DNA from: Erigeron canadensis
Lineage: Eukaryota > Streptophyta > Magnoliopsida > Asterales > Asteraceae
Length of the DNA stretch: 64,000 bases
Reading direction: 5' to 3'
Assembly: GCF_010389155.1 (NCBI RefSeq)
Contig: NC_057764.1
Location: forward strand, 42,726,275 to 42,790,274
In this document: in pieces, positions 22,480 to 35,018 of the stretch
How the letters are laid out: each line of letters begins with the position of its first letter
Numbering within the stretch: the stretch's first letter is position 1
Translations under genes and position numbers: made by a program
The notes under the pieces: generated by a model
Databases searched by the model: none
The model's input: the letters and a program-made list of their open reading frames with translations, nothing else
Told to the model about the DNA's origin: nothing

Positions 22480-25400
22480 TCATTGGTAGTACATGAGTTG
22501 TTGGGCAGCAGCAACACTCTGGAAACCACCATCATATATAGCTTGGCTTGCTCCAGCCCCACCCATACCCATACCCATAGTTGCTTGTTTAAAAGGATGT
22601 TGTCCTTGAGGATGCATTAACCCATGCACTCCTCCCATCTTGCTTATTGCTAGTTGTCTCTCGTAAGCCAACAAGTCAGCAGCTGACAGCATTGGTGCAG
22701 GTGCGGGTGGTGGAAGCGGGTTTGAGCTCGTTCCTGGAGGAGTCGGCTTGCTTCCCCAAGAACACTAGCATGAATACAAAACAACAAAATGATCAGGTGT
22801 ATTCACATATCAGTATATGATTTTGGAATGGTCATTCAAGTATTCAATGTTATTTGCGAAAAAATGAATCCAGTTATGGTTGAAAAGATAGAATTGTTCT
22901 TTAATTTAAATACAATATTTATTACAACTGCAATATATTGAAAATTATTGCTTTTTCTACTGAAAAGAAAAAATTGTTCTTACAATTGCAATATATGTGT
23001 GTATAATCATTTCTACTTAATGCAAGTCCAGAATTCAACTTACAAAACTAAAAAATATAAAAGAAATGATTAACTATCAACTACAATCTAAAAGAAAATT
23101 ATCATTTGGTATTTCTTCGGAAATATTTTTTTGGGGGGTAAAGGGATTACCCCGCTTAAACGTTTACATTAACAACAATGCTAGCAGTACAAAACAAGTA
23201 ACGTCGCTGAGATATACGACAGGCCAAGTATTAATGTTTATAGGATCGGGGATTACTATAAACATAAAAGAAAAAAAGAAACAAAATGTTATACTATCAG
23301 TCTTCATTCCATCATGGATGGAATGAGCAAAATTAACCTGCCATCAATGACAATCAGCAAAATGGAAGTAAACACGTTCCTTGAGGAACAGGTCAAATTA
23401 GTTAAAAAGCCATTTCTTTAACTATCATGACAAAATGAGACATTCCATTCCATTACTGATTCCCTTAAACCAATCACTGCATAAAGTTGGGATAAATTAA
23501 ACCGAGGGCTGATACAAGATCACCAAAACACGCACCTTAATTTGTTTGCCATAAAGAATGGATTGGGTGTTCCCCAATTGAATTGCTAAAGCAGCCTCGG
23601 TATGGTTATTGTATCTCACAAAACCGAAACCTTTATCAGGCTGCACCCGGACTTCCTCAATGATTCCAGCACCAAGAGAATGAAAGTGGCGATGGAGTTC
23701 AAGCTGAGTAACCTGATATTAAAATAGAACAATAATATTCATCTCAATCAGTAACTACCTATGAAAAGCCGAGCACGCAAATCATAAGACGAACAATCAC
23801 CTCAAGAGGATGTTTGAATTTGCATTTTGACTGAATTCAAATCATCCTGTTTTTTTACATTTAACTTTCGAATGCAGTGCCAAATAACCCCTATTTTGAG
23901 GTCAAACATATAGTAGAAAGAATAAGATGTCTTACTTCTGGAGCAAGGTTGCCAACATAAACAGTTGTATACTGTGGGTTATTCTCAGGAGCATCACCAT
24001 TAACAGGTTCCTTGCCATCCTCTGTAAGATCAATAATATAGTTACACACAAATATTAACTAATGGCTATTTATGATTTTTTGTATATCTACTGCATACCT
24101 GAAGATCCATTTGTAAGCTCCACCACACTTTTAGAATCAGACGCTTGCTTTTCATCACTAGTACCAGCCCCTTTGGTAGCCCAATTGCAGCGTATCTGCC
24201 GGCTGCCAAGCCACTTTCCTGATAAAACAAAGGACAGATATTGATAGATGTAAAATGTAATGAAAGAAAGTAAAAATGAAACTTTGCAATCAAAGGTAAT
24301 ACAAAAGATACCTGCAGATGAAAATAGAGTAAAAAACAAATACTATTATTTTGTAAGTTATCAGCATTCGAAAAATAAATAGAATACAAACTTTTCACAA
24401 AACTCTTACCAGTTAAGTCATTTATGGCACTTTGAGCATCCTGGATAAGAATTAACAAGATCAGATTCTAGTTCAGATTATCATATGCACTTGTACATTA
24501 ATAGATAATGAGAATGACAGCTTAAATATCATTAATTAATTCATAGTAGGCGTGTAGAAAGAAAAAAAAGCACAATCAAACTAACTTTTATTCAGGTGTT
24601 CAGTGGTGCCTTGACATATACTTCATACAAGAGCTGGCAAGGCAAGAGGATTGGGTTTCGGGTCAAAATCGTTTAGAATTGAACAGGTCACCCTTAAAAC
24701 TTCAAAAGTATGAGTCAGACAGTGGTGCCCCACAAATTGTTCACTGTTACTTGATACTTATACATTGATACTTGATTTGTTAATGTTAATGTTAATGCTG
24801 ATTTGAAAAAACAATTAAACTACAACAACAATTTAAAGAGTTGAATAAAAAAGCTTTAGAAGGTTGCATTCATTCAAAGTACACTTTGTGTGGCTTTCAA
24901 GTTTCAACCCATTGTTCTGATCCTCTTTATAGTTAACAACTTTTAGTTGACCCGTTTCAAATAAAACACAACCCTAATCAACCCATCCATAAGTAAATTT
25001 CCACCTCTATATTGTTAATAAACCTTTCCATGTGTGCCTCATTTACTATAGATCTGAAGTCCAACAGTAAATAAGATTTCAATTATCAAGTATAAACCTG
25101 TTGGTTCCGAAAGGAAACAAACCCAAAGCCTCGCGAACGGCCAGTTTTCTGATCCCACATAACCCTTGCATCCCTATGATAGAAAAGCAAACATGAGAAC
25201 AAGTAAATGATGTTGGGTGTGAGAGAGACAGATGGGAGATGTACTCACGAACAACTAGCGTAAACAGAGAAGCATGTAAACAACATAGCATCGGTAACTT
25301 CTGGGCTAAGATCACCAACAAAAATGTTGTAGTGACCTGCAAAGCAGAAGTAGGAATGTCATGAGATCGAACCATCATTATAACATTAACAATCAATAAT

Positions 25401-28400
25401 AATTACTCCAAAGCAGTGTATCAACTCCCAGGCTGAACAAGACAGGGAATAAAACCTACCCGAAGTGTCCTCCCTCTGTCCACTGGCATATGCCCAATTA
25501 ACTTTAATAGGCTGTCCAAACCTGACGATAACATCCATAATAATTTAATAAGTGGTAAAGTAGGGTAGCAGAGAAGCACATCACTCTTATCAAAAACACT
25601 TACAAATGCCTCCCATTTAGAGATAATATAGCAAGCGCAGCTGATCTACGATCAAAGTAATGAATGAATCCATAAGATGACTGCACAAAAGATATAAAGA
25701 TACGTAAGTGAAGGGTCGAATGAATCATAATTTGATGCGAACTCATCCCATGATAGGTTCGCATTAAGCAATAAGCTAGGTGTAGAACTCAATCCAAAAA
25801 GCTAGCTTAAAGGAGAAGGGGACACCTAAAATTATAGACCACCAACGAATCCCATACTCGGCCAATGTGGGATCATAACAATACCCTACCAATTGAAAAG
25901 CCAACGTCCTCGTTGGTCACAGTTGGTACCCCATTTTTTGGGTCCAAGACATCACTCTATAGGCCACCACTTTGAGCTTGTTAGTCACATCTATGTTGGT
26001 CATGGTTCGCAGCCTTCTTTTTTCAGGTCCAAGCCACCACTCCACAGGCCAACACTCTGAGTGTTGGAACCTCGAAAGGTAAGGCTGACTCTAATACCAA
26101 TTGATATGAACCCATCCCATAATAAACTCACATCAAGCCATAAGCTAAGTGTACTCAATCCAAAAAGTTAGCTAAAAGGAAGAGGGGACATCTAGACCGA
26201 TAAACTACCTACCAATCTCATACTTGGCCGATGTGGATCATAACATATTTTGATACATTCACCGGTGCCAATTTTGAGATGAAGCATATGAAAACTTAAT
26301 CAGGATACATTAAGTTATATAAGAAAGCTATACCAACCTTATCCTTTCTTATGAGTTTGCAACCTTCAACGGGACCAGTACTTGCAAAAACTTCTTGAAG
26401 AAGTGGTTCAGTCACTTGTGTATGAACGTTTCCCACGTACCTGTAAGTTCTCAAATGTATTTGAATTAAGATTTTGGTAATGAACTCAAAGTAGAGATTA
26501 TTTAAGCTATAGAGTATTGCCACTTTCTACTACAGATATAAACAAATAATCATCCTAATTTGACACTTTGCATATACCACGACACATCTCAGAATTTCTT
26601 TTATGCGACGAGTAAATTGTAGAGATATATCAAAATTAACTACATGCACTTGCTTATTGGGAGCAGATTAAGACTTTGCCATGCTATAACATAGAAATTA
26701 AAAGGAAAATAAAAGGAAAAAAAAACTAGAAAATCGTCTGTAAACCACTCACACACTGCGGCATGTATTTGGATCAAAACCAGGAGGCAGATTTCCACTT
26801 GGGATAGGCTCAATCTGCAAAATAAAAAAGTGAAAAAAGGAAAAAGGCCAGGAAAAAAAAAAAACCTAAAAAAGATAAGGAGTCCCACTAACTAGAGAAA
26901 ATCAAGCCTAAAGAAGAGGGGGGGGGGGGGGGGGGGGGGGGGGTAATTAAAAGGGCAAAGTGTATCCACTACTACACTACAGACCAGCCACCAAAGAAAC
27001 AAGCTTACAAAACAAAAGCAAAAAAAAGGTCCAAACAATTTCCCTAATAAGCTTTAAACGTAAAGGTAAAAGAAAAGTCAAGCAAGAAGATCATGCCATG
27101 ATTTCCCAAGTCTCACAGCGATGACTATCAATACAACAACTAGCTAACATAAAAGGTCTTAATTCACACATAATTTTCAGGACTATTTAAAGTCAAACTC
27201 CATCTCTGAACTCATTATAAAATGCAATAAGCTATAAAAGCCTCAATTTCAAACTAAGATCTCACACTTCTAAAACAGAGTATTGATTTTATCTATATCC
27301 ATCGACCATCGCTAACTAAAAATGAAAGTCTCTACTAAAACAATATAAAAAGGCAATAAAATGCTCCACAGTCTAGTCTAGTCATCTATTTTAGAACCGT
27401 ATCTAAAATCTCAAATGATGCCGAAATTGTGGACTTCCATAAACTGACAAAATTATTCCAATTAGAAAAGTCACACAATGGTAATTCTTCAACAGAAGAG
27501 GCCAAACGCAGACGCATAAGATCCAAAAGTAAGCTAAAATCTTTTCCTTTCTAAAACTTGTTCAAAATTAGAACTTTGAGAAGAAGAAACCACGTACTAG
27601 AACTTAACAGGGCTAACAAATTAGAACTTGCATAGTGAGAGCAAGAAAACGATGGGCTCTAAAGCTAGACTCAATTTCCAAATCATAGCTATGATATGAA
27701 ATGAAACTGCCATGCAATAAAACCAATGGGGTTGGTGGCCCATTGGTAAGGTCTTTGACCTAGGGAGGATCCACCTGGGTTCGAGTCCCACTCCCCACAT
27801 TTGTGAGAGGGGATTAATAAGGGTGTTTCGAGAGTCCTGGTTTCCAGACATACGTGTAATTTAGGAGTAGGAGTAGACTAGAATGCCGTTCAAAAATAAT
27901 AATAATAATAAAGCTATAAAACCAAACCAACACACACTGTAGAGCAAAACAAGCCACTTTAACAAGGTAAACGCCTAATTACCCACATCACATTCCCCTG
28001 ATCACAAAAAAAAAAATGCACATTGTACACGATACATTACGCCAATAAACACATATTAAGACTAAGAAACTACCATTTAGAAACACATAAAGCATTGGGC
28101 AAAGAAACAAACCAATATCAGCTCAGTTCGAACAAATTAGCTACCAATTATCCTTTTAAAAGCTTAAAGTTACAAACTTTTCTCAAAATTATGATAACCC
28201 ACAAAAAATCTTCACAGTTTATCAAAACAAATTCATTAATTCCATTAAAATAGCATCAAAATTCTTATTTCCCAACATACTATCGCAATTTTAACAAAAA
28301 TAAAAACAGGCCCATCAATCATAATTCAACTTCAAATCATAAAAATCAAATCTTTAAGCTCATAGATACAAAAATAAGAAAAGTAAAAATGGATTGGAAA

Positions 28401-28518
28401 CCTGAGGAGGGGCTAATAGGCCAGGATGATATAAAGATTGTTGTTGAAGAATAGCTTGCTGCATCAAAGCTTGCTGCTGTTGTTGTTGTTGCTTCAATCT
28501 TTGATGTTGGTGTTGCAT
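22480..28518 (-). CDS. UBP1: Oligouridylate-binding protein UBP1 (triple-RRM)
   Basis: Plant TIA-1-like RNA-binding protein that binds U-rich RNA, stabilises transcripts and joins stress granules. Twelve exons (transcript order): 28402-28518, 26753-26814, 26338-26440, 25604-25680, 25460-25521, 25249-25336, 25098-25173, 24410-24440, 24099-24218, 23936-24021, 23536-23712 and 22480-22764; 1284 nt, 427 residues. The N-terminus is glutamine-rich and followed by [12 protein letters not shown]. Three RRMs start at RSVYVGN (about residue 58), NIFVGDL (about 146) and TTVYVGNL (about 264). RNP1 motifs visible are [16 protein letters not shown] and KGFGFVRY. The C-terminus ends AAQQLMYYQ as in Arabidopsis UBP1A/B/C. 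Introns are loaded with repeats: a TRIM in intron 3, and a SINE and a 26-G run in intron 1. Confidence 0.96.
25733..26245 (-). mobile_element. TRIM retrotransposon in UBP1 intron 3
   Basis: 513 bp with two direct repeats of about 145 bp: 25733-25880 (3' LTR) and 26102-26245 (5' LTR), both beginning TG and ending CA. On the minus strand the LTR starts TGTTATGATCC. Directly after the 5' LTR comes TGGTATTAGAGTCAGCC, close to the initiator-tRNA-Met primer-binding site TGGTATCAGAGCC. The interior is about 220 bp with no gag or pol. Flanks TAATT and TATTT give a 5-bp target duplication with one mismatch. The two LTRs differ at many positions, so the insertion is old. Confidence 0.8.
26918..26943. 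repeat. Run of 26 consecutive G
   Basis: Pure G homopolymer in UBP1 intron 1, about 100 bp upstream of exon 2 on the plus map; on the transcript it reads as poly-C. It is unusual in AT-rich plant DNA and prone to sequencing error, so its length is uncertain. Confidence 0.9.
27727..27915 (+). mobile_element. tRNA-derived SINE in UBP1 intron 1
   Basis: About 189 bp. The head resembles a tRNA: box A in TGGTGGCCCATTGGTAAGG and box B in GGTTCGAGTCC. The tail ends GCCGTTCAAAAATAATAATA. A perfect 10-bp target duplication ATAAAACCAA lies at 27717-27726 and 27916-27925. Inserted antisense to UBP1. Confidence 0.88.
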
Positions 28519-30449
28519 TTTTTTTTAATTTTATTTAACTAATATTATAAAATGATATGTTGATCAATTTGGGTGTTAGGGTTTCGATATGTTATTAATA
28601 AAATTATTATTGAAATTGAATAAAAATTTGGTACATCAATTTGGGACACGAATGAATGACGAGAGAGAGAATAGAGAAATGATGTAATGCTTTTGGGATA
28701 ATGACTAGATTGGTCCTTTGATATTGTAAATAGGGTAAATTTACCCTCTTTTTTCATCAATTTCAAAGTTTAGTCATTTCATCACTGCTCTCTTTTTTAC
28801 CGTTGAATTTTACGGCCTCCCCACTACCTGGTACGTACTATGGTCTATGTACCAGTACCACCATCACCGGCCGCCATCCTCCTTTTACAGTCATTGTCAG
28901 TTGATAGCTATACAAAAGCTAATTTCTATTGTGAAGGAAGACATATGATATGTTTGATGAAAAGAATTTGAAATAAATGAAATGATCTAAAGAATCGAAA
29001 TAAAAAGATTTAATATTTATGGATAAATGTTTAAAAAAAATACGAGTAATGTTTTGTAGTTATAATTTTAAAAGTTCAACTACTTTTGCATAAACCCATT
29101 TGAAAGAAATAACTCTTAAAATAACCCTCTTAATTTATTTTTAAAAAATTACATTTTTTCTCAATTTGGAAGAAAATTAATCAATCAACAACAAAACCAT
29201 ATTTTAAGAAATGATCAATTTCAAAATCATTTCGTCCTAAAACAATGAAACTGAGATCATTTAGGTACATTTCTCCCATCTTACCTTAATTTCCTCAAAT
29301 CGTGAAAAGTTTAGTCTCATTCAATCTTTAACTTATCCCTTTCATTTTCACTCCATGGTTTATTGTTATGTATTTTTGCTTTATACAAAAACTATTGAAC
29401 AAGATTATTGTAAATTGTTTTTTGTTTTAAAACCAAACAAAACAACCCATATTCCCCCGTTTAGATATTGGGACTTTAGTATTAACTATTGGGTTTTACT
29501 AAACGAAACCTAAGTGAAACCTTAAAGACTTTGTTTAACACGTTAAGTGAAACCCTAAGGGTTTTGTTTAACATTTTCCTTAACTATTTAGTTTAGTATG
29601 TCAAATATAAGCATTAACTTAATTCATTTATTAAACAGATTCGCAATGTCAATTTTTTTAATCGAACAACATACAATGTTATACGACGGACCGCATTTTA
29701 ATAATAAAACATATAAACTTATTTTTACTACCTTGTAAAAATTACATCCTTTCTTGTTAAATATTGCACATTTGGGATATGTAAATTGTTCAAATACTTT
29801 TTTTTCTAGCCATAAGCAATCCTATATCGTGTATATCCATATTGAAATGAGTTCTATATTTTTACTATAACATATATCAATCTCATGATATTAGGAATAA
29901 TTTAGCAATCTATTTACGGTAAAATGTCACTCTAATTGATTGATCACGTTTACGTTTGACGGTAACTACAACATCTGATGCCTTATTATTTGTCAATTAT
30001 ATCTATTGCAAAGCGCGGATATCAGAATCTAAATAAATGGCAATGCATACAAATGCTTTTAAAATGGAAACAATCATATCATCGCAAGTAAAAAATTCAA
30101 TAAAAATAGTTTGGAGTAGGCAAGTATGCACGCTTTGCAAAATATTTGTGTGCAAGATTATAATGTTTCTGTACGTAGAGTTGTTTATATAGTTTTTATA
30201 AAAAGGTTTAGAAAATCTTTCGCCGGGCACTGGCATGTTATGAGGTTCACATGTCAAGATTACACGTTCATTTATTTTGGTATCGACTTCAAATAGGGAT
30301 TTAGTTCATATCAAGATTACTACAAAAAGTACTAAAGTAGCATCATTTAGGATGTTAACTTGACAAAACTTGCAATCACTTTGTATTTTAGGATTAAAAT
30401 CCACGGTTATTAATATCAATCATAAATTCCGAAAAATATTATATATATC

Positions 30450-30645
30450 GGGGGTGTTTGATATTGCGATTACAAAACAAAATCTGCGTTTTCAAAATAG
30501 ATTATGCATTTTCAAAACTGTTTTCTTCAAAACTGCGTTTTCATAGCCAATAGTCACTTTTTCATACAAACGCTTTTTTAGATAATTTGCGTTTTACAAA
30601 CATAATAATTAGATAATCACTTTATAACGCAATCACAAACACCCT
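30450..30645. mobile_element. MITE, GTGTTTGG family, copy 2
   Basis: Starts GGGGGTGTTTGATATTGCG and ends TAACGCAATCACAAACACCCT. It shares long stretches with the copy at 3114-3337 (ACAAAACAAAAT, TTTCAAAATAGATTATGC, AATCACTTTATAACGCAATC). About 196 bp, shorter through an internal deletion. The target duplication is not clear. Confidence 0.8.
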
Positions 30646-31476
30646 TTAAAATATATAACAACATATTAAACTAAAGGAAAATACTAAATAAAGTTTTTAA
30701 AATTTCACTTAACGTGCATAAATGTATTGTACCTTTTCATATCAAAAGTATAGCTCCTAAATTTTATAAAAAGTGTATAATTAATTAATGACTTTAACAG
30801 AAACCTAGGGCATCGTTTAATAAAATCTTAAACTAAATAATAAAAGAAAAAGAAAAGCGACTTGTCTTTGTAGCATGTTCTACTCTACTCTAGAATAGGT
30901 TGGTATGATGGCCATTTTAAACGTGTGCCCTGCATATTTTTATTCAATTGGTCCCATTCACATGGATTTAGATTGTGAAAATCACTAGGGTATATGATTT
31001 GATACCAATTAAAATCTATTATATATATGGAAATAATAACATACTTCCATGATTTTGTAAAGAGATAAATAAAGAAGGATATATGCTTCTAGTAGCATAT
31101 TTGTTTTCTCATTATATATATATATATGCTAAAAAGTAATATCCATTGTACAAGTTCATTTGCTTTTAACCCTTAATAATTTTGGATTTTCGTTTTACCC
31201 TCTTAAATTTCTATGTTTTTACTTTTGTCATCATCTTTTGAGTTTTGTCTTTTTTCACCTTTTTAAAGCTTTTATCTTTTCACTTTTACATTCCATCAAA
31301 AATTTAACTTTCATTTTTTTGACACCAAAGTTTTCGGTTCTCAAGTTTCTATTAAACAACTTTTATACGTAAGCATTTATTAACTAATTTTTACATAAAT
31401 TTTCACACATCATGCACAAAGGATATGAAACGGTATAATATACAAACTAAAATGATATTTTGATGCCCATCACAAC

Positions 31477-31632
31477 GCGCGGGTGGCCCCGGAGGTGAGT
31501 TTTCCCCAAGGTCTCGGGTTCGAGTCTTTGGTTTCTCATCTCAAGGTATTTTCAATGAGGAGAGGGTTGGAGGTCCAGCGATTTATTGGTTAAAATTGTC
31601 TCTAACACGTCTGAATCGAAACTAACTTTACA
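31477..31632 (+). mobile_element. Probable tRNA-derived SINE
   Basis: A box-A-like GGTGGCCCCGGAGG is followed about 35 bp later by box-B-like GGTTCGAGTC. The element ends in an A run (TTTACAAAAAAAAA) before a TA microsatellite. No clear target duplication was found. Confidence 0.6.
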
Positions 31633-31779
31633 AAAAAAAATATATATATATATATCTATTCTGCTTAACTAAAAAGGTGTAATGAAAATTACAAAAAATT
31701 AGTATTACAAGATTGGTTGTTTACAATATAACCATTTTATTCTTTATTTAACTTTTGACTGGACCTTATATATATATAC

Positions 31780-31812
31780 TAGCGTTGTACCCGCGCGATA
31801 CAACGGGGAATA
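31780..31812 (-). mobile_element. Helitron-type 3' terminus, minus strand
   Basis: Read on the minus strand, a GC-rich short hairpin (CCCG...CGGG) lies about 10 nt before a terminal CTAG that is followed by T, the Helitron 3' end pattern. The other end was not located with confidence; a TC-starting candidate at 32187 lacks the expected flanking A. Confidence 0.5.
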
Positions 31813-31950
31813 AGAAAAAAACGTCGGTGGTTTGATGGTGGTTTGTGGGGCGGCGGCGATGAAAAAGAAAAAAAATTAAGCCGGCGGCAATGGATGGTGG
31901 TTTGATGGTGTTTATGGGGGATAACGTACATAGAAGGTGGATTGCGGCGG

Positions 31951-32020
31951 TGGATGGTGGTATTTGGGGCGGTGGTGGATGGTGGTATTTGGGGCGGTGG
32001 TGGATGGTGTTTATGGGGGG
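31951..32020. repeat. GGTGG-rich 25-bp minisatellite
   Basis: The unit TGGATGGTGGTATTTGGGG starts at 31951, 31976 and 32001, a 25-bp period. Weaker GGTGG-rich copies lie upstream from 31826. Strongly G-biased on the plus strand. Confidence 0.75.
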
Positions 32021-32195
32021 AGAAAATCAGAGAAGGGGGGAGGGAGAGAAAATCGGAAATCGGATGAACGTGTGTGTGTAATGAGCGTGATGGAGAAAAA
32101 ATAGGGTAGTGTAAATTAGAAGGGCATAAAAGAACAATTTTAAATAAGAACAATTAAATAAGAACAATTAAATAATATATAGGGAGACAATTAAA

Positions 32196-32526
32196 TAAGA
32201 ACGGTGAGAACACTTAAAAAACATCATTTTGATGCATTAAAAGTCTATAAAACTAACATAGTGCTTAACTAATTATCATTATTTAAGTGTTTAACAACAC
32301 ATTGATCCGTCAAAATCGAAAAAATCACGTTTTTTTGTGGATGCATTATTTTGAAGAATATGCATCCAAGATGGATGCACAAAACAAAAAACATGATTTT
32401 CTTGATTTTGACAGGCCAATGCGTTGTTATACACTTAAATAATGATAATTAGTTAAGCACTATATTAGTTTTATGGACTTTTAATGCATCAAAATGATTA
32501 TGTTTTAAGTGTTCTCACCGTTCTTA
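32196..32526. mobile_element. 331-bp long foldback element
   Basis: Arms of roughly 145 bp are near-perfect reverse complements: left end TAAGAACGGTGAGAACACTT, right end AAGTGTTCTCACCGTTCTTA. The loop is only about 30-40 bp and contains two ATGCATCC-type words. The RNA would fold into a long hairpin. No coding capacity. TTAAATAAGAACAA words just upstream (from about 32144) are partial repeats of the left end. Confidence 0.85.
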
Positions 32527-32546
32527 TTTTAAGACTGTTCACACTG

Positions 32547-32708
32547 GAATATGAGGCTGTTAGGCACCAAAGTTGGGTGAAAAACCCTTCACATACTTTT
32601 TTTTAAACCATAAAAATTATGGGGGCCAAGCATTTATTCAAAATATTAAAATATTGGTATGTGAGAGGTTTTTCACCCAAGTTAGATGTATAACAGCCCC
32701 ATACTCAC
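32547..32708. mobile_element. Foldback MITE
   Basis: The left arm ATATGAGGCTGTTAGGCACC plus TTGGGTGAAAAACC mirrors the right arm GGTTTTTCACCCAAGTTAGA...TAACAGCCCCATACT. About 160 bp, non-coding, only 20 bp after the long foldback element. Confidence 0.75.
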
Positions 32709-33297
32709 TTTTCTTTATATATATATATATATATAAAGATGATATTTGAAACAAAGTTAATTAAATCTGATAGATACAACAATATTGATAGATATAGATG
32801 TGGGGCATGGAGGTTCTCGATTGGTCTCAACTTTGAGAAGCAAACAACATGTGTAATCTTTATATAAAGTCGAAAGTTATGAGAAACCTAATTACTTTGA
32901 TGATTTTTTTTAATACACGTGTAATTTTTCATTAATGATATATACACACCTAATCTTCAACTGTTGTGTATCAAAATCTTTACTTCTCTCTCTTTTTTTT
33001 ATGCGTAGCTAGATTAGGGAATAGCATATGAACTAAAAACCTAAAACATGTTTTCAACCTGTCTGAACCCGATCCAAAAACCAGACCCATTTAACGTCCC
33101 GTTTTCTTTTTGTCTTGTACCCCGTTCAGATGGGGTCGGGTTTTGACCAGTGTTCATGCCTAGGCTAGGTATATATCACTCTAAATAAAACATAAATAAA
33201 GTATTAGAGAAAACTTGTAAATCATGATCGGTCATGTCACTTGCTAGTTAATAGTGGATAAAAAAAAAAGAGGCATATACCTATTTTAAAAAACTAA

Positions 33298-33326
33298 CTA
33301 GATAAAACCCCGTGTGTTTTATACGA
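33298..33326 (-). mobile_element. Degenerate Helitron-type 3' terminus, minus strand
   Basis: On the minus strand CTCGTATAAAACACACGGGG forms a short hairpin (CTCGT with ACGGG), followed by TTTTATCTAG and then T. This resembles the Helitron 3' end at 34426-34454 but is more diverged. The 5' end is not resolved. Confidence 0.4.
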
Positions 33327-33640
33327 GTTGTTATGATATATTCAAGATAAGATTAAATATATCTAATTCATGAAATTTTATAAATTCAAATGTAAAAATA
33401 TATGAAAGAACAAGTCGATAAATTTTAATGTAATAAGTTGGGTAGAAAAATTTTGAGTTTGGATAATCAGTATTACAATTCTTAATTAATAATTAAATTA
33501 ATAATAATATCATTAGTGTTGAATTTTAAAGATATTAGTTAAGTCTGTGTTGTATGTTATATATAATAATTAAAATAAAGATAAAAATGAATATTATATA
33601 TTAAATTAAATATTTATTTTTATAATGTATAATTATCCAA

Positions 33641-34454
33641 TCTATAATATATATTAAAAGAGAAACTTTAATTAGTAATATGAAGTAATCTATACCCTCC
33701 ATTAAACTTCTATCTTTAATTTTCACCATTAAATCAAATTGCTTGCATCATCTTTGACTAAACTTTAAAAAAATGATATTAGTACTCCTACTTTAGATAA
33801 TTTTCATAAACTAAAAAAAATAGTTTAATTACACATATTTATCAATCTATCTTTTTATTTATCAATTTTTTATTTAGAATAATAATATCCATCTTTTGTA
33901 TATTTAACAATTCGATAGATTATTCTTTTTCTTAGGTCTTTTTAATCATGAACCCGTGTCAAACAAAAAAAATATATATTCACACATGAGAATATTTATA
34001 TTTTGTATATTGATATTCTAAAATAATATTTGATTGTGTATGATGATTTGAAAGTTGTCACTAGAATCGTAATCTTGTGTTATATACAAATTTCGTTCAT
34101 ATGTTTGTTGGTGTAATTTGCTCTAATGATTGACTAGTATATATTTACTTTATAATAGTAAAATACAAAGTATTTACAAAGAAAAATAAAATTTATAACT
34201 GTGTTATATATATACTTGAAAGTAATCAAAGAAAGAATAAAATGTCCGATTTGTAGTTTTTTCAAAGCAACTGAAGATGAAGAAAGGTATTTATGTTTTC
34301 ATTGTTAGTTTGTATAATTGTATTTATTTTATTTTTTATTCTTCCAGTATTTTATACCTTTATTGTTTTTTTTCCCATTATGTCAGTATTTTTATATGTA
34401 TAAATGTATTTTTTTTATATGGTTTCCTCGCGTTTCACGCGGGTTATAATCTAG
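33641..34454 (+). mobile_element. Non-autonomous Helitron
   Basis: 814 bp. It starts TCTATAATATATATTAAAAG, the usual plant Helitron 5' style, and ends CTAG, preceded by a six-pair hairpin (CTCGCG-TTTCA-CGCGGG) and a TTATAAT spacer. The base before is A and the base after is T, as expected for insertion between A and T. No Rep/helicase coding is present; the interior is AT-rich. Confidence 0.78.
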
Positions 34455-35018
34455 TATTATAGATATGGGTAGGATATATTGTATGTAAATAATGTACGAC
34501 ATTTATAATTATTAATTTTTAATATTTTTTAACAAACTAATAGGTATCTTTATTGAGATATGGTCAACATTTATAGTTTATGTGTGTATATATATATATT
34601 TATTTACATAAAAAAAGTCAAGAAAAGTTAAAATTGAAAATTAAAAAAAACCGAGATATGAGATTGGTTAATAAGTTATTAAATTAGCTGTCATTTAATA
34701 TAGTAAAAGATATTGGACCTAATAAGCTTTTCTTAATATGTATAGTCAAACACTTTTTTATAACCCCAACAAAATATTTTCTTTATATATAACTAAGAGA
34801 TAATAGAAAAATCCTATGTGGCATCTTTATTTATATGATAAGTACAATTTTTGATTAGTTGTAAATTTTCTAAATTTTTGGTATTATTTCATGCCATGTA
34901 GATTATGTAAATATAATATAAAATATAATTATAATTATAAATATAATATATGGATATGGATATAAAGATATATATAATAATAATATATTTATTAATGTAC
35001 ATAGGTCCTTCCCTAACT

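Noticed and set aside
27727..27800. tRNA gene candidate at the box A/box B pair
   Set aside because: No acceptor stem pairing or cloverleaf; the 3' tail and 10-bp target duplication identify a SINE.
31779..32153. 124-residue minus-strand frame rich in Pro/His
   Set aside because: Low-complexity product of the GGTGG minisatellite inside repeat sequence.
32188..32195. 5' end of the minus-strand Helitron at 32187
   Set aside because: The sequence starts TC on the minus strand, but the flanking base is not the expected A.
33050..33180. Inverted GGGTCGGGTTTT/ACCCGATCC words
   Set aside because: Short, imperfect and common in plant intergenic DNA; no element boundaries visible.
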